DNA of 20,728 nucleotides from NCBI RefSeq assembly GCF_030371825.1, contig NZ_JAUDDM010000018.1, one strand, 5' to 3'. Made by a program: the position numbers and the translations under genes. This stretch comes from Collinsella sp944321445. GTDB taxonomy: Bacteria > Actinomycetota > Coriobacteriia > Coriobacteriales > Coriobacteriaceae. The notes beneath the pieces were generated by a model that made no database searches, was not told where the DNA came from, and saw nothing but the letters and a program-made list of their open reading frames with translations. Every line of letters starts with the position of its first letter. The first letter of the stretch is position 1. Positions 19,922-20,728 of the stretch are shown here, piece by piece.

Positions 19922-20662
19922 TTAGTCGTCGTCGCGGAACAGCGTGACTTGGTTTTGCAGGTCGATGAGCTGGGTGATGCCGGCCTCGCCCAGGTCGAGC
20001 AGGCGGTTCAGGCGCGCGCGGTCAAAGGGCGTGCGCTCCCCCGTGCCCTGGATCTCGACGATTTCTCCGGCGTCCGTTGCCACAAGGTTCATATCGATCT
20101 CGGCATGGGAATCCTCGGAATAATCGAGGTCGAGCAGCTCGGCACCGTTGACGACACCCATGGACACCGCTGCAACCTGACCGGTGAGCGGCAGGCGGGG
20201 GATCTTGCCCGCCTCGACCCACGTCATGAGGGCATCGTGCAGCGCGACCCACGCGCCCGTGACGCTTGCGGTGCGGGTGCCGCCGTCGGCCTGGAGCACA
20301 TCGCAGTCGACCGTGACCGTATGCTCGCCCAGCGCGCGCAGGTTGGTGACGGTGCGCAGGCTGCGGCCGATGAGGCGCTCGATTTCCATGGAGCGACCCT
20401 TGCGGTTGGCGCGCTCACGCGGGCTGCGGCGATTGGTTGCCGCAGGCAGCATGGCATATTCTGCCGTGACCCAGCCCTGACGGCTGGCACGACGCCATGC
20501 GGGCAGGCCCTCCTCGATGGTGGCGGCACACAGCACGCGCGTATCGCCGAATTCCACCAGGCAGGAGCCCAGCGCGTTTTTCATGACGTCGCGCGTGAGC
20601 TTTACCGGACGTAGCGCATTGGCAGCACGTCCGTTCGCGCGGTTGATATCGATATGCTCCAT
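19922..20662 (-). CDS. rph: Ribonuclease PH
   Basis: 246 residues. Phosphorolytic 3'-5' exoribonuclease that trims tRNA 3' ends. Begins NRANGRAANALRPVKL (the family's RxxGRxxxxLRP). Contains GDTRVLCAATIEEGLPAW, GWVTAEYAMLPAATNRRSPRE, GRSMEIERLIGRSLR (phosphate-binding arginines), ALGEHTVTVDCDVLQADGGTRTASVTGA (the DxDVLQADGGTR signature) and DLDYSEDSHAEIDMNLV (catalytic acidic residues). The start follows AAAGGAG. First gene of rph-rdgB-dtd; its promoter lies at or beyond the right edge of the window. Confidence 0.97.
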   Translation of the reverse strand: MEHIDINRANGRAANALRPVKLTRDVMKNALGSCLVEFGDTRVLCAATIEEGLPAWRRASRQGWVTAEYAMLPAATNRRSPRERANRKGRSMEIERLIGRSLRTVTNLRALGEHTVTVDCDVLQADGGTRTASVTGAWVALHDALMTWVEAGKIPRLPLTGQVAAVSMGVVNGAELLDLDYSEDSHAEIDMNLVATDAGEIVEIQGTGERTPFDRARLNRLLDLGEAGITQLIDLQNQVTLFRDDD

Positions 20663-20693
20663 ATGAACTCCTTTGTGAACGAAAGAACTCGCT

Positions 20694-20724
20694 GGCCTCC
20701 CTGGGGACGGGGGCGGGAGACGCC
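20694..20724 (+). repeat. Dispersed CTGGGGACGGGGG hairpin (copy 2)
   Basis: 20701-20720 matches the minus strand of 1957-1976 in 19 of 20 positions. CTCCC (20697-20701) pairs with GGGAG (20715-20719), and the outer GGC/GCC adds to the stem across a bulge. It lies about 30 bp upstream of the rph start, in the mRNA leader or promoter, and may continue beyond the window. Confidence 0.55.
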
Positions 20725-20728
20725 AACA

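Noticed and set aside
1..20728. CRISPR arrays, prophage or insertion-sequence genes
   Set aside because: No regularly spaced direct repeats, and no transposase, integrase or phage structural motifs were seen on either strand.

Overview
This is a GC-rich, gene-dense bacterial window that most resembles a class Coriobacteriia actinobacterium, probably Collinsella-like. That placement is an inference. It rests on the gene set (a veg-ispE pair, a lysyl-tRNA synthetase with an extra C-terminal tRNA-binding domain, a roughly 1,470-residue fused CoA-dehydratase-type activase), the high-GC codon use and the strong AGGAGG-type ribosome binding sites. No rRNA, CRISPR array, transposase or phage gene was found.

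Layout, left to right. 1-1832 (minus): a nucleoside hydrolase followed by ribokinase (cut by the window edge), a two-gene ribonucleoside salvage operon. 2115-6518 (plus): one giant protein carrying two ATPase activator domains and dehydratase-like cysteine-rich domains. 6528-6633: a 36-bp-arm palindrome. 6809-7910 (plus): a PadR regulator overlapping a four-helix membrane protein. 7988-8491 (minus): a DUF2798 membrane protein, preceded by an AT-rich island of about 600 bp with a long inverted repeat. 9114-9428 (plus): a small glycine-rich protein with a textbook terminator. 9528-10074 (minus): a toxin-antitoxin-like pair whose toxin frame is broken by one in-frame TGA. 10136-10810 (minus): an AIM24/TIGR00266 protein. 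11064-12326 (minus) and 12545-13498 (plus): divergent MFS and EamA transporters. 13713-16631 (minus): tatA, greA, lysS. 16848-16924 (minus): tRNA-Pro(CGG). 17004-18199 (minus): veg-ispE. 18795-20662 (minus): rph-rdgB-dtd.

The protein-coding content is mostly housekeeping: translation quality control (lysS, dtd, tRNA-Pro), RNA and nucleotide maintenance (rph, rdgB, greA), isoprenoid synthesis (ispE) and Tat export (tatA). The unusual content lies between genes. The window holds several unrelated families of long palindromes. The most striking are two adjacent hairpin elements (18390-18549 and 18616-18785). They share one architecture: a 35-40 bp outer stem, a 12x12 internal loop, a GAGTAG/CTACTY inner stem and a conserved CGCAGGTAA box in the apical part. 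They differ from each other at about a third of stem positions, yet each stem remains almost perfectly self-complementary. The second is inverted relative to the first. They are the best candidate here for something undescribed.

All assignments come from reading the sequence by eye. No database search or folding program was run.
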